DNA of 64,000 nt from Limosilactobacillus fermentum (GCF_013394085.1 NZ_CP040910.1:1273318-1337317), one strand, 5' to 3'; positions 8,259 to 18,086 are shown, counted from the stretch's first letter. Translations and numbers: made by a program. Notes: generated by a model not told the origin, from the sequence alone.

Positions 8259-9113
8259 GTGACCGAGTTGGCGGCGGTAGCAAACACGTCGCGTAAGTCA
8301 TATTACATTTGGCTCAAGAAAAGGCAGATCAAGACCCAGCAAGAAATCGAGAATGCGAAGATTTTGGCGGCGATTCGTCAAATCGAGAAACGCCATTTGA
8401 ACTGTGCGGGTTACCGGAAGGTCACGGCCATTCTTAATAGCGATACCAGCAAGATTAAAGAGTACACTTTTAGCTTCGACTTCCCGATTAACATTAAACG
8501 GGTCCGGCGGATTATGCGTGAGCACGGGATCAAAGCTGACATTCGCCAACCGCGTCGTAACCGGGTTAAAGAACAACAACAGTACCTTGAAGACAATGTA
8601 TTACATCGCCAATTTGCCCCTGACCAGCCTAATAAGGTCTGGGTGACTGATACTACGGAACTTACTTACGGTCGTGGAAACAAGGTACGACTGCACGCAA
8701 TCATAGATTTGTATGGGAACTATGCGCTTAGTTACTTCATATCTCCAACCGAAACCGCCAAGGACGTAATTAAAGCTTTTGAATTGGCTAAACAGAAGAC
8801 CAGTAGGTTGGCTCCGTTAATTCATACAGATCGTGGATCTGCCTACACTTCAAGGGAATTCAGTAATTACCTTATCCAAAACCAATGCGTCCACAGTATG
8901 TCAGCGCCGGGGACCCCGGCTGATAATGCGGTAATTGAGCGCTGGTGGTGTGACTTCAAACATCTGTGGCTGGCACACCAGCCAGCGCCTCAAACGTATG
9001 ACCAACTCTTAAAGTTAGTGGCAGAAGGCGTTAAGTACTTCAACACCGTTGAAATATCCGGTAAAAGAAAGAATCTCACCGCTGTAGATTACTACAGAAG
9101 TGAGATTGCATAA
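8259..9113 (+). CDS. IS3-family transposase OrfB (DDE integrase)
   Basis: The 284-residue rve-type integrase catalyses strand transfer when made as the OrfAB fusion. An HTH_21-like N terminus (CAGYRKVTAILN) precedes the catalytic core: VTDTTEL (first Asp), IHTDRGSAY (second Asp) and NAVIERWWCDFK (Glu). The frame appears intact, so the nested element may still be mobile. The frame is open upstream of the ATG at 8259 back to the slippery site at 8172. Confidence 0.88.
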   Translation: MTELAAVANTSRKSYYIWLKKRQIKTQQEIENAKILAAIRQIEKRHLNCAGYRKVTAILNSDTSKIKEYTFSFDFPINIKRVRRIMREHGIKADIRQPRRNRVKEQQQYLEDNVLHRQFAPDQPNKVWVTDTTELTYGRGNKVRLHAIIDLYGNYALSYFISPTETAKDVIKAFELAKQKTSRLAPLIHTDRGSAYTSREFSNYLIQNQCVHSMSAPGTPADNAVIERWWCDFKHLWLAHQPAPQTYDQLLKLVAEGVKYFNTVEISGKRKNLTAVDYYRSEIA

Positions 9114-9140
9114 CTTAATAATTTTAGATTTCTAAAGTGT

Positions 9141-9761
9141 TACCTTGACAGGGGGCAGTGCCAACTGCATTGATAAAAAGAAGCGATCCGCTGAATCTTT
9201 AGTCAACGTCACGGTACCAATTCTAGTCTCGCATATTCTTTTCAAAAGCCGTGCTTGCGAACCGGCAACACGTAACAGTCCTATTTTAGGTACTTTGACA
9301 TGACTATTATCTAGAAAACAGACTGTACCGTTAGTTAGTAACGCAGTTTTTTGCCCCGGGTATTGACAATTGGTTTGATACCGCCAGTGATAACTCTTTC
9401 GATGAAATTTGGGAACGCCAGTGGCGTGAACCTTCCGAAAAGCATTCCAAGCTTTTCGATAGTTCTGAATGGCATTAGCTTTCGTCAAACTATCAATTCG
9501 TTTATCTTCTAAGAATTGATAGTGATTAGACATTTGCTTAGCGTTTTGGCGCATAGTTAGTTGCTTAATACGATCCTGAACTATGTCAATCGGTAGCTTA
9601 ACTCTGCGAAGCTGCATCAGTTCCTTATTGATCGCAACCATTTCGTTATAGATAAAGCGACTAGCGTCACTGTTGATTTTAATCAACTGCTTTTGTTGGT
9701 CACTAGGATAGCAGCGCATTTTTAGGCCATAATGATATTCCATTTTTGCCATTGACTTCAT
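9141..9761 (-). pseudogene. tnpB: TnpB, N-terminal fragment
   Basis: This is the 5' half of tnpB, from an ATG at 9761 with a GGAGGTG Shine-Dalgarno. It holds the start (YHYGLKMRCYPSDQQKQL) and the RNA/DNA recognition region of the TnpB/OrfB_IS605 family (FRKVHATGVPKFHRKSY). The coding sequence stops in the inverted repeat of the IS3 element (TAG at 9132-9134). The catalytic half is at 6806-7428. Confidence 0.85.
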
Positions 9762-9778
9762 TTGATTTCACCTCCTTT

Positions 9779-9811
9779 ATTGACATGATAACATTATATC
9801 ATGATGTCAAT
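9779..9811. promoter_or_regulatory. Divergent tnpA/tnpB promoter region with inverted repeat
   Basis: TTGACATGATA and TATCATGATGTCAA form an imperfect inverted repeat between the two divergent starts. On the minus strand TTGTTA, 17 bp and TATAAT fit a promoter for tnpB. The symmetry could be an operator for autoregulation. Confidence 0.5.
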
Positions 9812-9834
9812 GTATTAACAAAGGAGAGCATATT

Positions 9835-10290
9835 ATGACTAAAGAAAAAATCAAAGATGCCATTTATACTCGTCGTTATATCTATAATTTCCATTATCAT
9901 TTGATCTGGGTAACTAAGTATCGCAATCAGACTTTTACAACCGAGGTCTTATCTAACGAAATGAAAGCTATCTTGCAGCAAGTTGCAGATGACAATGACA
10001 TCGTAATCGAAAAGATGGAAGTCATGCCGGATCACATTCATATGCTGATCAGTTTTCCGCCAAGCAAAGCTCCGGCTAGTGCCATTAAGGCGCTCAAAGG
10101 ACGTAGTGCCTATATTTTTTTACAGAATCATCCAGAAATACGATGTAGCCAATATTGGGGCGGTCATCTTTGGTCGCCGAGTTACTATATGAGTACATTG
10201 GGCAATATGAGCAAAGAAGTTGTCGAGAAATATATCAATAACCAAAAATATACAGAAACAAACAAAAAGCCCCATAAAGGGGCTCAATAG
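9835..10290 (+). CDS. tnpA: IS200/IS605-family transposase TnpA (HUH/Y1)
   Basis: This 151-residue single-strand transposase has the HUH motif PDHIHML (H67, H69) and the catalytic tyrosine in EVVEKYINNQ (Y133). It excises and inserts the element as single-stranded circles. A GGAG Shine-Dalgarno lies before the ATG. The protein appears full length and intact, so it could still mobilise compatible ends. The end of the gene overlaps a GCCCC/GGGGC hairpin (10269-10283). Confidence 0.92.
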   Translation: MTKEKIKDAIYTRRYIYNFHYHLIWVTKYRNQTFTTEVLSNEMKAILQQVADDNDIVIEKMEVMPDHIHMLISFPPSKAPASAIKALKGRSAYIFLQNHPEIRCSQYWGGHLWSPSYYMSTLGNMSKEVVEKYINNQKYTETNKKPHKGAQ

Positions 10291-10302
10291 TGGCCTATCC
10301 AT

Positions 10303-10322
10303 CCCATGACTAAAGTCACGGG
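10303..10322. repeat. Sub-terminal hairpin, tnpA end of IS605 element
   Basis: CCCATGAC (10303-10310), loop TAAA, GTCACGGG (10315-10322), with one A-C mismatch. It shares the loop and inner stem with the other end at 6639-6658. Confidence 0.8.
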
Positions 10323-10340
10323 ATTCCCGGCTAATATTAA

Positions 10341-11750
10341 TTAAAACCGCAAGCCCTTGGGGAAGAAGTTCTTCAGGGTCCCGTTGACCAACTTGCCCCA
10401 GCCTGCGGCGTGTTGGTCGCACTCAACCAGGTACCAGCCGTTCTTTGGGGCGTCCTGAATAGTGAGGGTATCGCCGTGGACGTAGGTTCGCCAGGCCGGT
10501 TCGTCCACTTCCACAACCTGGGTGCAAGTGGCCGGCTTGGTGGCTAACGCCAGCGCCAGGGCCGGTTCGAAGCGGTTCTTCTTGAAGACCCCCAGCTGCA
10601 GGCCCGGCCGAATGAGGCTCATCTGATCAATCGCTGGCATCCCCACCGGCAGGTCATAGAGGTAGTCACCAAAGACGACCAACTGGCCCGCTTCGTAATT
10701 AGGCAACACCTTTGTTTGGAAGTCTTGCCACAGGGCTTGTTGTTCCTTAGTGGGGGCAAACTTACTCCGTTGACCACGGCCTTTTTTCTTCTTGTTTTTC
10801 TTGGTGGGGAGGACGGGTTCTTCACCGTTCTTAACGAACTTAGCAATGAAGTGGCCCTCGCCCTTGAAGTGGTGGGGAAAGAGGCGCAGCGCCTTAGTTA
10901 ATTCGGGGTTACCGTCCGCCCACTCCGGCCGGCCGGCGTCCATGCCCGGCGCCTTTTCTAATTCGACCATCGTTAGGTCGTAGTTGTTTAGAAGCCAAGC
11001 TGCCATTTGCTCATCTTCTTCGGGGGCAAAGGTACAAGTCGAATAAACCAGGGTCCCACCCGGCTTGAGCATTTTCAGCGCCGAGGTTAAAATGTGGCGC
11101 TGACGGTTGGCACACTCGGCCGGGTAGTCCTCGTTCCAATACTCAATGCCGGCCGGCTCCTTTCTAAACATCCCCTCCCCCGAGCACGGGGCGTCGACCA
11201 GGATCCGGTCAAAAAAGGCCGGGAACTGCTTTTCCAGTTGGTCGGGGCTTTCGTTGGCCACCACCACGTGCTTAGCCCCCCACCGCTCCAGGTTTTCGGC
11301 CAGGACCTGGGCCCGGTTCTTAAAGATTTCGTTGGCGACCAAGAGGCCCTCGTCGTTCATCTTAGCGATCAGGTGGGTTGACTTGCCCCCCGGGGCGGCG
11401 CACAGGTCCAAGACCCGTTCGCCGGGTTGCGGATCGGCAAACTCGCCGACTAGCATCGCCGAGGGTTCCTGACTGTAGACCCAACCAGTGACGTGATCGA
11501 GGCTGTGGCCGTCCACTTTGCCCAGGTACCCGTTGGTAACGTAGGGGCTTTGGCCTGCCGCCGCTTCAATCGTTGCGGTTGGCTGACCCGGTTTTAAGGG
11601 GTTGGCCCGAAAGCCACTTTGGACGGTCCCGGAAGTCAGGGCAGCCAAAAAGGCCGGGGCCTCCTCTTTTAACAGGCGTTGGTACTTTTCAATAAAGGCA
11701 GTTGGTAATTGCACGATGGTTTCCTCGTTTTCTTTTGACATCCGTTTCAT
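10341..11750 (-). CDS. rsmF: 16S rRNA (cytosine-C5) methyltransferase RsmF-like
   Basis: This SAM-dependent RNA m5C methyltransferase of the NOL1/NOP2/Sun group has 469 residues. The N-terminal half carries the Rossmann fold: LDLCAAPGGKSTH, VDAPCSGEGMFRKEP and the catalytic STCTFAPEEDE. A C-terminal extension typical of YebU/RsmF (pseudouridine synthase-and-archaeosine-like plus RsmF C-terminal fold) follows from about residue 290, with a lysine-rich linker (KKNKKKKGRGQR). A second ATG four codons downstream is an alternative start. The stop codon abuts the IS605 element, and no terminator is visible before it. Confidence 0.88.
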   Translation of the reverse strand: MKRMSKENEETIVQLPTAFIEKYQRLLKEEAPAFLAALTSGTVQSGFRANPLKPGQPTATIEAAAGQSPYVTNGYLGKVDGHSLDHVTGWVYSQEPSAMLVGEFADPQPGERVLDLCAAPGGKSTHLIAKMNDEGLLVANEIFKNRAQVLAENLERWGAKHVVVANESPDQLEKQFPAFFDRILVDAPCSGEGMFRKEPAGIEYWNEDYPAECANRQRHILTSALKMLKPGGTLVYSTCTFAPEEDEQMAAWLLNNYDLTMVELEKAPGMDAGRPEWADGNPELTKALRLFPHHFKGEGHFIAKFVKNGEEPVLPTKKNKKKKGRGQRSKFAPTKEQQALWQDFQTKVLPNYEAGQLVVFGDYLYDLPVGMPAIDQMSLIRPGLQLGVFKKNRFEPALALALATKPATCTQVVEVDEPAWRTYVHGDTLTIQDAPKNGWYLVECDQHAAGWGKLVNGTLKNFFPKGLRF

Positions 11751-11780
11751 TTTACCCGTCTAACTAGGGGCGCGCAAGAT

Positions 11781-11809
11781 TTGTCAAGGCGCTCCTTGGT
11801 CGGTATAAT
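11781..11809 (+). promoter_or_regulatory. Promoter of the HAD phosphatase gene
   Basis: TTGTCA (11781-11786), a 17-bp spacer and a consensus TATAAT (11804-11809), 34 bp before the ATG at 11843. Confidence 0.8.
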
Positions 11810-11842
11810 CAAGCTATTGACTTTAAAAAGCGAGGGATAAGC

Positions 11843-12649
11843 ATGGACCAACACTTGATCGCCCTAGACATGGACGGCACCACCTTAAATAACCAATCTA
11901 AGCTGACCGACCACACCGTCAGCACCCTGCGCCGGCTAGCTAACGATGGCCACCTGGTGGTGATCGTGACCGGGCGGCCCTGGTTGATCTCGGCGCACCT
12001 TTACGACCAGATCGGCCTCAAGTCGCCGATCATCAATTTTAACGGCGCCCTGGCCCACCTGCCCTACCAAAATTGGAAACACGAGTACGCCATTAAGGTG
12101 ACCCGCGAACTAACCCTAGACATGCTAGAAAGCCGCCGAGAACTAGGAGTTCAAACCCTAATCGCCGAGGACAAGCACCACGTCTGGGCGGACCACCCGT
12201 CAAACGAACTGCCGGAATTTTTGCCGGCCCAACTCAGCGACGACCAGATCCTTAACGAGCGCAATTTAACTGACAACCCGATCGCCCTGACGATTCAGTT
12301 TGACCCCGCCAAAAAAGACGCAATCATCAACCGGGTCAACGAGCGCTACGGTGACTTTGTCGAACCCCGGGTCTGGGGCGGGGGCTATTCGATCATGGAG
12401 CTGATCCACCGCGGCACCCACAAGGAAACCGCCCTGTCTTATTTAGCCCACCACTTCCAAATCGACCGCCAACACATCGTGGCCTTTGGCGATGAGCAAA
12501 ACGACCTCGAAATGATCGACTTCGCCGGCCACGGGGTTGCAATGAAAAATGCCATCCCCGAGCTCAAGGCCGTCGCTAAGGACGTGACGACCCTAGACAA
12601 CGAGCACGATGGGGTCGCTGATTACTTGGAGAAGTACTTTCAATTGTAG
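11843..12649 (+). CDS. HAD-superfamily hydrolase, Cof/YkrA type
   Basis: A 268-residue Cof-type sugar-phosphate or nucleotide phosphatase. Motif I is ALDMDGTTL (nucleophile D9, general acid D11), motif II VIVTGRPW, and motif IV FGDEQNDLEMI. A C2-type cap lies between. The substrate cannot be read from sequence; members act on flavin mononucleotide, hexose phosphates or pyridoxal phosphate. It has its own consensus promoter and a GCGAGGGA ribosome binding site, and is monocistronic. Confidence 0.85.
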   Translation: MDQHLIALDMDGTTLNNQSKLTDHTVSTLRRLANDGHLVVIVTGRPWLISAHLYDQIGLKSPIINFNGALAHLPYQNWKHEYAIKVTRELTLDMLESRRELGVQTLIAEDKHHVWADHPSNELPEFLPAQLSDDQILNERNLTDNPIALTIQFDPAKKDAIINRVNERYGDFVEPRVWGGGYSIMELIHRGTHKETALSYLAHHFQIDRQHIVAFGDEQNDLEMIDFAGHGVAMKNAIPELKAVAKDVTTLDNEHDGVADYLEKYFQL

Positions 12650-12788
12650 TGAGTGCGACCCAACCTTCGAAACGGGCCGTATAGCTAAGCTAGGGCGAAC
12701 GGTTGGTACGCCAGCACCGTTCTTCGCCCGTACTTAGATACTAGGCCCATGGTTGGGGAGCACGTTATCTGTGAGTGCGACCCAACCT
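12649..12788. repeat. Intergenic repeat cluster: direct repeats around a large hairpin (copy B)
   Basis: The 18-nt sequence GTGAGTGCGACCCAACCT occurs at 12649-12666 and again at 12771-12788. Between them GTGCGACCCAACC (12653-12665) can pair with GGTTGGGGAGCAC (12751-12763). Inside that, 12674-12703 pairs imperfectly with 12716-12748, the shared ends being GGGCC and GCGAACGGT. The whole could fold as one hairpin of about 110 nt. The arm at 12661-12703 matches copy A at 5711-5751. Confidence 0.75.
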
Positions 12789-12835
12789 ACCCAGCGGACC
12801 GGAGTTGCAACCATGTTACCTAACCATGTTACCTT

Positions 12836-12885
12836 TAGAATAAAAAGAAATGGGCTGGGAGAGCACGTGCTCTCCCAGCCCATTT
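12836..12885 (-). terminator. Terminator of the pyr operon (38-bp perfect palindrome)
   Basis: Arms 12848-12866 and 12867-12885 are exact complements over 19 bp with no spacer. On the minus strand the stem is followed by a T-rich stretch (TTTCTTTTTATT). It lies just after the pyrD stop codon. Confidence 0.85.
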
Positions 12886-12893
12886 GTGTACTG

Positions 12894-13811
12894 TTAAATT
12901 CTCTTTAACTCCGCCAAGGTCTTAATCCCCAGCTCGTCCATTAAGGCCGGAAGTTGAGCGGCAATGTGGGGGCAAGCGGCGATGTCTTTGAAGTGGGCGG
13001 CCCCAACGGCGACGGCACTGGCCCCGGCCATCATAAACTCAAGCACGTCGGCGGCGGTTTCGATCCCGCCCATCCCGATGATTGGCAACTTGGTAGCGCG
13101 GGCCACTTGGTAGACCATCCGGACCGCTAGCGGCTTAACCTCCGTCCCGGAGTAGCCACCCATTCCGTTACCCAAGACCGGCTGGCCGGTGCGGATGTCG
13201 ATGTGTAAGCCCAAGACGGTGTTAATCAAGGACAGGCCATCGGCGCCCCCCGCTTCGGCCCCCCTGGCGACCTCGGTAATATCGGTCACGTTGGGGGTCA
13301 GCTTAACGTACAGCGGGACGTCGCCGACCACCCGTTTAACCTGGTTGGTCAACGATTCCAAGACCTTGGCGTCGGTGCCAAAGGCCATCCCCCCGTGGGC
13401 GACGTTGGGGCAAGACACGTTAAGTTCCAGGGCGCTAACTAACCCCGACTTGGCTAACTTTTCGGCCACTAACACGTAGTCGGTTTCGGTACTGCCGCCG
13501 ATTGAGCCGACCACCGGCAGGTCCGGGTACTGCTTAGCTAAGTTGGGTAGCTTTTCTTTGATCACGGCGTCAACGCCGGGGTTGGTCAAGCCAACGGCGT
13601 TCATTACCCCGTCGTTCAGCTTGGCAATCTGGGGTTGCGGGTTCCCCGTCCGCGCCTCGGGGGTGGTAGTTTTAATTACCAAAGCACCCAGGTCGTTAAA
13701 GTTAACCTGGTCGGCACCCCAGGCGTCCCCAAAGCCAAAGGTTCCGGAAGCGGGCATCAACGGGTTGGTCATGTTCAGGCCGGGTAAGGATACGGCAAGT
13801 CGGTTGGTCAT
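12894..13811 (-). CDS. pyrD: Dihydroorotate dehydrogenase, class 1B catalytic subunit
   Basis: Oxidises dihydroorotate to orotate in pyrimidine synthesis with bound FMN. The 305 residues include [21 protein letters not shown] at the N terminus, the AVGLTNPG substrate loop, and NVSCPN with the class 1 catalytic cysteine C134. [19 protein letters not shown] is the FMN-phosphate site. The sequence looks like the NAD-linked class 1B type, which normally works with the Fe-S/FAD subunit PyrK. No pyrK is present in this operon or elsewhere in the window, so either PyrK is encoded elsewhere or another acceptor is used. It is the last gene of the operon. Confidence 0.93.
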   Translation of the reverse strand: MTNRLAVSLPGLNMTNPLMPASGTFGFGDAWGADQVNFNDLGALVIKTTTPEARTGNPQPQIAKLNDGVMNAVGLTNPGVDAVIKEKLPNLAKQYPDLPVVGSIGGSTETDYVLVAEKLAKSGLVSALELNVSCPNVAHGGMAFGTDAKVLESLTNQVKRVVGDVPLYVKLTPNVTDITEVARGAEAGGADGLSLINTVLGLHIDIRTGQPVLGNGMGGYSGTEVKPLAVRMVYQVARATKLPIIGMGGIETAADVLEFMMAGASAVAVGAAHFKDIAACPHIAAQLPALMDELGIKTLAELKRI

Positions 13812-13823
13812 GGTTGGGTCTCC

Positions 13824-16800
13824 TTATAGTTCAGTGGTTTTAAAGGACGTCATTTCAAGCGAGCGCAACAGGGCGTTCACGGTGTCTAGGGCGGTTAAGA
13901 GCGGCACGTGGTGTTCAATCGCCGTTTGGCGGATGATGAAGCCATCGGAGTTCTTTTCGTCGTCGTGGCCCATCGTGTTGATCACCAGGTCGACGTGCTT
14001 GTCTTTAATCACGTCTAAAATAGCGGGTTGCCCCTGTTCGTGGAGCTTAGCGACCACAGTTGGGTGCAAGCCGTTCTCTTCTAAGAAAGCGGCCGTCCCG
14101 CTGGTGGCCAGGATCCGGTAGCCAATTGCCAAGAAGCGCTTGGCCAGCGGCAGGATTTGGGCCTTATCGTTGTCTTCGATCGTTAACAGCACGGCGCCGT
14201 TATCTGGCACCTCCATGCCGGCCCCGGCAAAGGCCTTGTAGAGTGCCTTTTCGTAGGTGGTGTCCGAACCCATTACCTCCCCGGTCGACTTCATTTCCGG
14301 GCCGAGGTAGGAGTCAACGTCCCCCAGCTTCGAGAAGGAAAAGACCGGCGCCTTAACGTGAATCATCTGGCTTTCCGGCGCCAAGCCGCTTCGGTAGCCT
14401 TGTTCAGCCAGGCTGTGGCCAAGGATCACCTTGGTGGCTAGCTGGGCCATTTCGATTCCGGTCACCTTGGACAAGAACGGCACCGTCCGGCTGGCCCGTG
14501 GGTTAACCTCCAAGACGTAGGCCTGGCCGTCGTGGATGATGAATTGGATGTTCATGATCCCCACGCACTTGAGGGCGACGGCCAGCTTCTTGGTCGCCTC
14601 TTCGATTTGAACCTTTACCGCGCCCGAAAGTGATTGCGGCGGGTAAACGGCCATCGAATCCCCGGAGTGAACCCCGGCGTGTTCGATGTGTTCCATGATC
14701 CCTGGTAAGAGGACCCGTTCCCCGTCACAAATAGCGTCAACTTCACACTCCGCCCCTTCCAAGTAGGCGTCCACCAGGATTGGGTGGCTACCGGTGACGT
14801 CGGCGTTTTGGTTTAAGTAGTCCTCCAGTTCGGCTTGGCCGTAAACGATCTCCATCGCCTTACCCCCCAGGACGTAACTAGGCCGCACCAGGACCGGGTA
14901 GCCGATCTCCTTAGCGGCGTCTAGCACCCCCTGGCGGGTGGTAGCGGTCATCCCGATTGGTTGGCGCAAGTTCAGGTCCTTGATCACCTGGTCAAAGAGC
15001 TCGCGGTCCTCGGCGGCGTCCAGGTCGGCCACGGTCGTCCCCAAGATCTTGACCCCGTTTGCCTCCAACCCGGCCGCTAAGTTGATGGCGGTTTGGCCAC
15101 CGAACTGAACGATGGCGCCAACTGGTTGCTCTAAGTCGGTAACGTTTAAGACGTTTTCTAGGGTCAGCGGTTCAAAGTAGAGCTTATCGGAGACCGAAAA
15201 GTCAGTCGAGACCGTTTCGGGGTTGGAATTGATGACGATCGCTTCGTAACCCAACTTTTGCAGGGCCCGGACGCAGTGGACGGTCGCGTAGTCAAACTCG
15301 ACCCCCTGCCCAATCCGGATTGGACCCGAACCGATCACCAAGACGGACGGCTTAGCGCTGCGGCGGCTTTCGTTTTCCGTTTCGTAGGTCGAGTAAAAGT
15401 AGGGCGTTGCCGAGTCGAATTCGGCCGCGCAGGTGTCGACCATTTTGTAGACCGGCACGATCCCGTTAGCCTTGCGGAAGGCACGGATGGCTGCCGGGTT
15501 TTGGCCGAGTAGGGTCGCCAAGGTCGTGTCGGCAAAGCCGTCGCGCTTGGCTTCGTAAATTACCTCCTTGTCCAAACCAGCGGCCTTGATCCGCCCCTCT
15601 TCTTCAACCAACCCGGCCACGATGTCTAAGAAGTAGTGGTTAATCCGGGTCAGTTCGTGGAGGTCAGCCAGGGAATAACCGCGCCGAAAGGCCTCGGCGA
15701 TGTAAAAGAGGCGGTCATCTTGGGCGTGGACAAGTTTGTCTTCTAGTTGGCGATCACTAGCGGCGGCGGCTTCTTTTGACAAGAGGTCCTTTTGGTCGAT
15801 TTCTAAGGACGCGACCGCCTTTAAGAGCGCTTCTTCGGCGGTCCGGCCAATCGCCATCACTTCCCCGGTCGCCTTCATCTGGCTACCTAGGCGCCGGTCG
15901 GCCTTGGTAAACTTGTCAAAGGGCCAGCGGGGGATCTTAACGACCACGTAATCAAGGGCTGGTTCAAACTCGGCGTAGGTCGTCTTGGTGACCGGGTTCT
16001 TGATTTCGTCGAGGGTTAAGCCCACCGCAATCTTGGCGGCTAGCTTGGCGATCGGGTAGCCGGTGGCCTTAGAAGCCAGGGCCGAGGAACGGCTGACCCG
16101 CGGGTTGACTTCAATCACGTTGTAATCGTAAGAGTTGGGATCGAGGGCCAGTTGGACGTTACAGCCCCCCTCGATCTTTAAGGCTGAAATCAGTTTTAAC
16201 GCGCAGTCCCGTAAGCGTTGGTACTCGCGGTCGGCCAGGGTTTGGCTGGGCGCAAAGACGATCGAGTCGCCGGTGTGGATGCCGACCGGATCGAAGTTTT
16301 CCATGCAACAAACGACCATCGTGTTATCGGCGGCGTCGCGCATGACCTCAAACTCGATTTCCTTGTAGCCGGCGATCGACTTTTCGATCAAGCACTGGGT
16401 GGCCGGCGATAGTTCAAGGCCATTCTTGGCGATTTCGGTAAGTTCGGCCTCGTTGTTGGCTAACCCACCCCCGGTCCCGCCCATCGTAAAGGCGGGGCGG
16501 ACGATCACCGGGTAGCCAACGGTTTTAGCAAAGGCCAGGGCCTGTTCAACCGTGCTGACGGTCAAGGAGGCCGGGACCGGCTCACCCAGTTCTTGCATCA
16601 ATTCCTTGAACTTTTCGCGGTCCTCGGCCTGGTCAATCGAGGCCAGTTTGGTCCCCAGTAGTTCAATTCCCAGTTCGTCTAGGATCCCGGTCTTTGAAAG
16701 GGCGACGGCTAGGTTCAACCCAATTTGCCCCCCTAAAGTGGGTAAGAGGGCGTCGGGGGCCTCCTGGCGCAAAATCCGGGTCAAGGCCGCCACCGTCAGC

Positions 16801-17003
16801 GGTTCGATGTAGACGTGGTCGGCAATCTCCTTGTCGGTCATGATCGTGGCCGGGTTGGAGTTGACCAAAACGGTTTCGTAACCCTCCTCCTTTAGGGCTA
16901 GGCAGGCCTGGGTACCGGAATAGTCAAATTCAGCGGCTTGGCCGATGATGATCGGGCCCGAGCCAATCACCATGATCTTGTGAATATCAGTGCGCTTCGG
17001 CAT
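13824..17003 (-). CDS. carB: Carbamoyl-phosphate synthase large subunit
   Basis: Makes carbamoyl phosphate from bicarbonate, ammonia (channelled from CarA) and two ATP. Length is 1059 residues, normal for Firmicutes PyrAB. Two homologous ATP-grasp halves begin [24 protein letters not shown] and [23 protein letters not shown], and a C-terminal MGS-like allosteric domain (about 930-1059) carries the effector site. The ATG overlaps the carA stop codon by one base (TAATG), giving translational coupling. Its place in the pyr operon suggests the pyrimidine-specific isozyme under PyrR control. Confidence 0.96.
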   Translation of the reverse strand: MPKRTDIHKIMVIGSGPIIIGQAAEFDYSGTQACLALKEEGYETVLVNSNPATIMTDKEIADHVYIEPLTVAALTRILRQEAPDALLPTLGGQIGLNLAVALSKTGILDELGIELLGTKLASIDQAEDREKFKELMQELGEPVPASLTVSTVEQALAFAKTVGYPVIVRPAFTMGGTGGGLANNEAELTEIAKNGLELSPATQCLIEKSIAGYKEIEFEVMRDAADNTMVVCCMENFDPVGIHTGDSIVFAPSQTLADREYQRLRDCALKLISALKIEGGCNVQLALDPNSYDYNVIEVNPRVSRSSALASKATGYPIAKLAAKIAVGLTLDEIKNPVTKTTYAEFEPALDYVVVKIPRWPFDKFTKADRRLGSQMKATGEVMAIGRTAEEALLKAVASLEIDQKDLLSKEAAAASDRQLEDKLVHAQDDRLFYIAEAFRRGYSLADLHELTRINHYFLDIVAGLVEEEGRIKAAGLDKEVIYEAKRDGFADTTLATLLGQNPAAIRAFRKANGIVPVYKMVDTCAAEFDSATPYFYSTYETENESRRSAKPSVLVIGSGPIRIGQGVEFDYATVHCVRALQKLGYEAIVINSNPETVSTDFSVSDKLYFEPLTLENVLNVTDLEQPVGAIVQFGGQTAINLAAGLEANGVKILGTTVADLDAAEDRELFDQVIKDLNLRQPIGMTATTRQGVLDAAKEIGYPVLVRPSYVLGGKAMEIVYGQAELEDYLNQNADVTGSHPILVDAYLEGAECEVDAICDGERVLLPGIMEHIEHAGVHSGDSMAVYPPQSLSGAVKVQIEEATKKLAVALKCVGIMNIQFIIHDGQAYVLEVNPRASRTVPFLSKVTGIEMAQLATKVILGHSLAEQGYRSGLAPESQMIHVKAPVFSFSKLGDVDSYLGPEMKSTGEVMGSDTTYEKALYKAFAGAGMEVPDNGAVLLTIEDNDKAQILPLAKRFLAIGYRILATSGTAAFLEENGLHPTVVAKLHEQGQPAILDVIKDKHVDLVINTMGHDDEKNSDGFIIRQTAIEHHVPLLTALDTVNALLRSLEMTSFKTTEL

Positions 17004-18085
17004 TAGTTTCGTCCTTTCTTGCGTTGGTCGACCAGGTTAATGAAGTCATCAAAGAGCTGCTCCGCATCGTGCGGTCCCGGGGCCGCATCCGGGTGGAATT
17101 GGACCGAAAAGGCCGGGTAGTGCTTGTGGCGAAGCCCCTCGACGGTGCCGTCGTTAATTTCGACGTGGGTGATCAGTAACCGGTCGGGGTCGATGGAGGT
17201 GGCGTCGACGGCGTACCCGTGGTTTTGCGAGGTGAAGTTAACCTCGCCGGTCGCCACGTTTTTGACCGGGTGGTTGAAACCGCGGTGGCCAAACTTCATC
17301 TTGACCGTCTTGGCGCCGTTAGCTAGGGCCAAGATCTGGTGACCCATGCAAATACCAAAGACGGGCAGGTGTTGTTCAACTTCTTTAACCATTTCCGCGG
17401 CCGCCGTCATTTCCAGTGGGTCGCCGGGGCCGTTGGACAAGAGGACCCCGTCGGCGTGCAAATTTAGGACCTGGGTGGCCGTCGCGGTGTGGGGTAAGAC
17501 GATCACGTTACAGTCGCGCTTAGCCAGTTCCCGTAAGATGGAGTGCTTGATCCCAAAGTCGACCACCACGATGTTGCGCTTGGTGCCCGGGTTGGGATAG
17601 GGGCTCTTGGTGGAAACGAGCGGGATGATGTTTTTCATCGGGGTGGCTTGCTTTAATGCGGCCACTACTTGGTCCAGGTCGGTTAAGTCATCGACCAGCC
17701 GCCCCCGCAGGGTTCCGTGTTGGCGCAGCTTTTTAACCAGGGCCCGGGTGTCGATCCCCTCCAGCCCCGGAATCCCCCGCTGGGTCAAGAAGTTGGCCAA
17801 GTCGTCTTGCATCCGCCAGTTAGTGGCGACGCGGGCCAGTTTGCGGCAAACAACCCCTTTGATCTCGGGAAGCAGGGATTCGTCATCATCGAGGTTGACG
17901 CCGTAATTCCCGATCAGGGGGTTGGTGAAGACCAGAATCTGGTTGGCAAAGGACTGGTCGGTGATCGCCTCTTGGTAGCCGGTCATGCCGGTGGTAAAGA
18001 CCACTTCACCGGTCTTGGCTTGGTCGGCCCCAAAGGCGGTGCCACGGTAAGTTGTGCCGTCTTCTAAGACGAGGTAGCGTTGCAC
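17003..18085 (-). CDS. carA: Carbamoyl-phosphate synthase small subunit (glutamine amidotransferase)
   Basis: Hydrolyses glutamine and passes ammonia to CarB. The N-terminal CPSase domain is followed by a class I amidotransferase domain: nucleophile in FGICMGHQ and [13 protein letters not shown], in which the third member of the triad is Asp rather than the commoner Glu. The start is placed at GTG 18085, two bases below the pyrC stop codon, because AAAGGAG lies seven bases upstream and the protein then begins [10 protein letters not shown] as in the family. The frame is open 13 codons further upstream, but that part lies inside pyrC. The resulting 360 residues are normal. Confidence 0.93.
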   Translation of the reverse strand: MQRYLVLEDGTTYRGTAFGADQAKTGEVVFTTGMTGYQEAITDQSFANQILVFTNPLIGNYGVNLDDDESLLPEIKGVVCRKLARVATNWRMQDDLANFLTQRGIPGLEGIDTRALVKKLRQHGTLRGRLVDDLTDLDQVVAALKQATPMKNIIPLVSTKSPYPNPGTKRNIVVVDFGIKHSILRELAKRDCNVIVLPHTATATQVLNLHADGVLLSNGPGDPLEMTAAAEMVKEVEQHLPVFGICMGHQILALANGAKTVKMKFGHRGFNHPVKNVATGEVNFTSQNHGYAVDATSIDPDRLLITHVEINDGTVEGLRHKHYPAFSVQFHPDAAPGPHDAEQLFDDFINLVDQRKKGRN

Positions 18086-18086
18086 G

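Larger units (their letters stand above)
7426..9140 (+). mobile_element. IS3-family (IS150-group) element inserted in tnpB
   Basis: Two overlapping-frame ORFs with a -1 frameshift signal sit between imperfect terminal inverted repeats: ACACTTTAA at 7429-7437 and its complement TAAAGTGT at 9133-9140. tnpB coding sequence resumes on both sides. The exact ends are uncertain by up to about 10 bp (the TG/CA termini may lie at 7426 and 9150) and no clear short target duplication could be picked. Confidence 0.8.
6632..10335. mobile_element. IS605-type element (tnpA plus divergent tnpB), interrupted by an IS3-family element
   Basis: The element holds an intact HUH transposase (tnpA, plus strand) and a divergent tnpB (minus strand). 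Both ends carry a hairpin built on the same core TGAC-TAAA-GTCA: 6639-6658 at the tnpB end and 10303-10322 at the tnpA end. There are no terminal inverted repeats or target duplications, as expected of the IS200/IS605 family. Without the nested element it would be about 2.0 kb. Its left end interrupts the 5' end of the pstB relic and its right end abuts the rsmF stop codon. The outer limits are accurate to about 10 bp. Confidence 0.85.

Noticed and set aside
12649..12788. CRISPR or tRNA-like element
   Set aside because: Direct repeats occur twice only and the hairpin has no tRNA cloverleaf features such as TTCGANNC in a T arm.
15258..15512. Plus-strand frames inside carB and carA
   Set aside because: Complement of conserved ATP-grasp and amidotransferase coding sequence; no independent evidence.
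17003..18085. CarA inactivated because the triad Glu is Asp in HPDAAPGP
   Set aside because: Asp at this place is, as far as I recall, found in other Lactobacillales CarA proteins and the rest of the site is intact.
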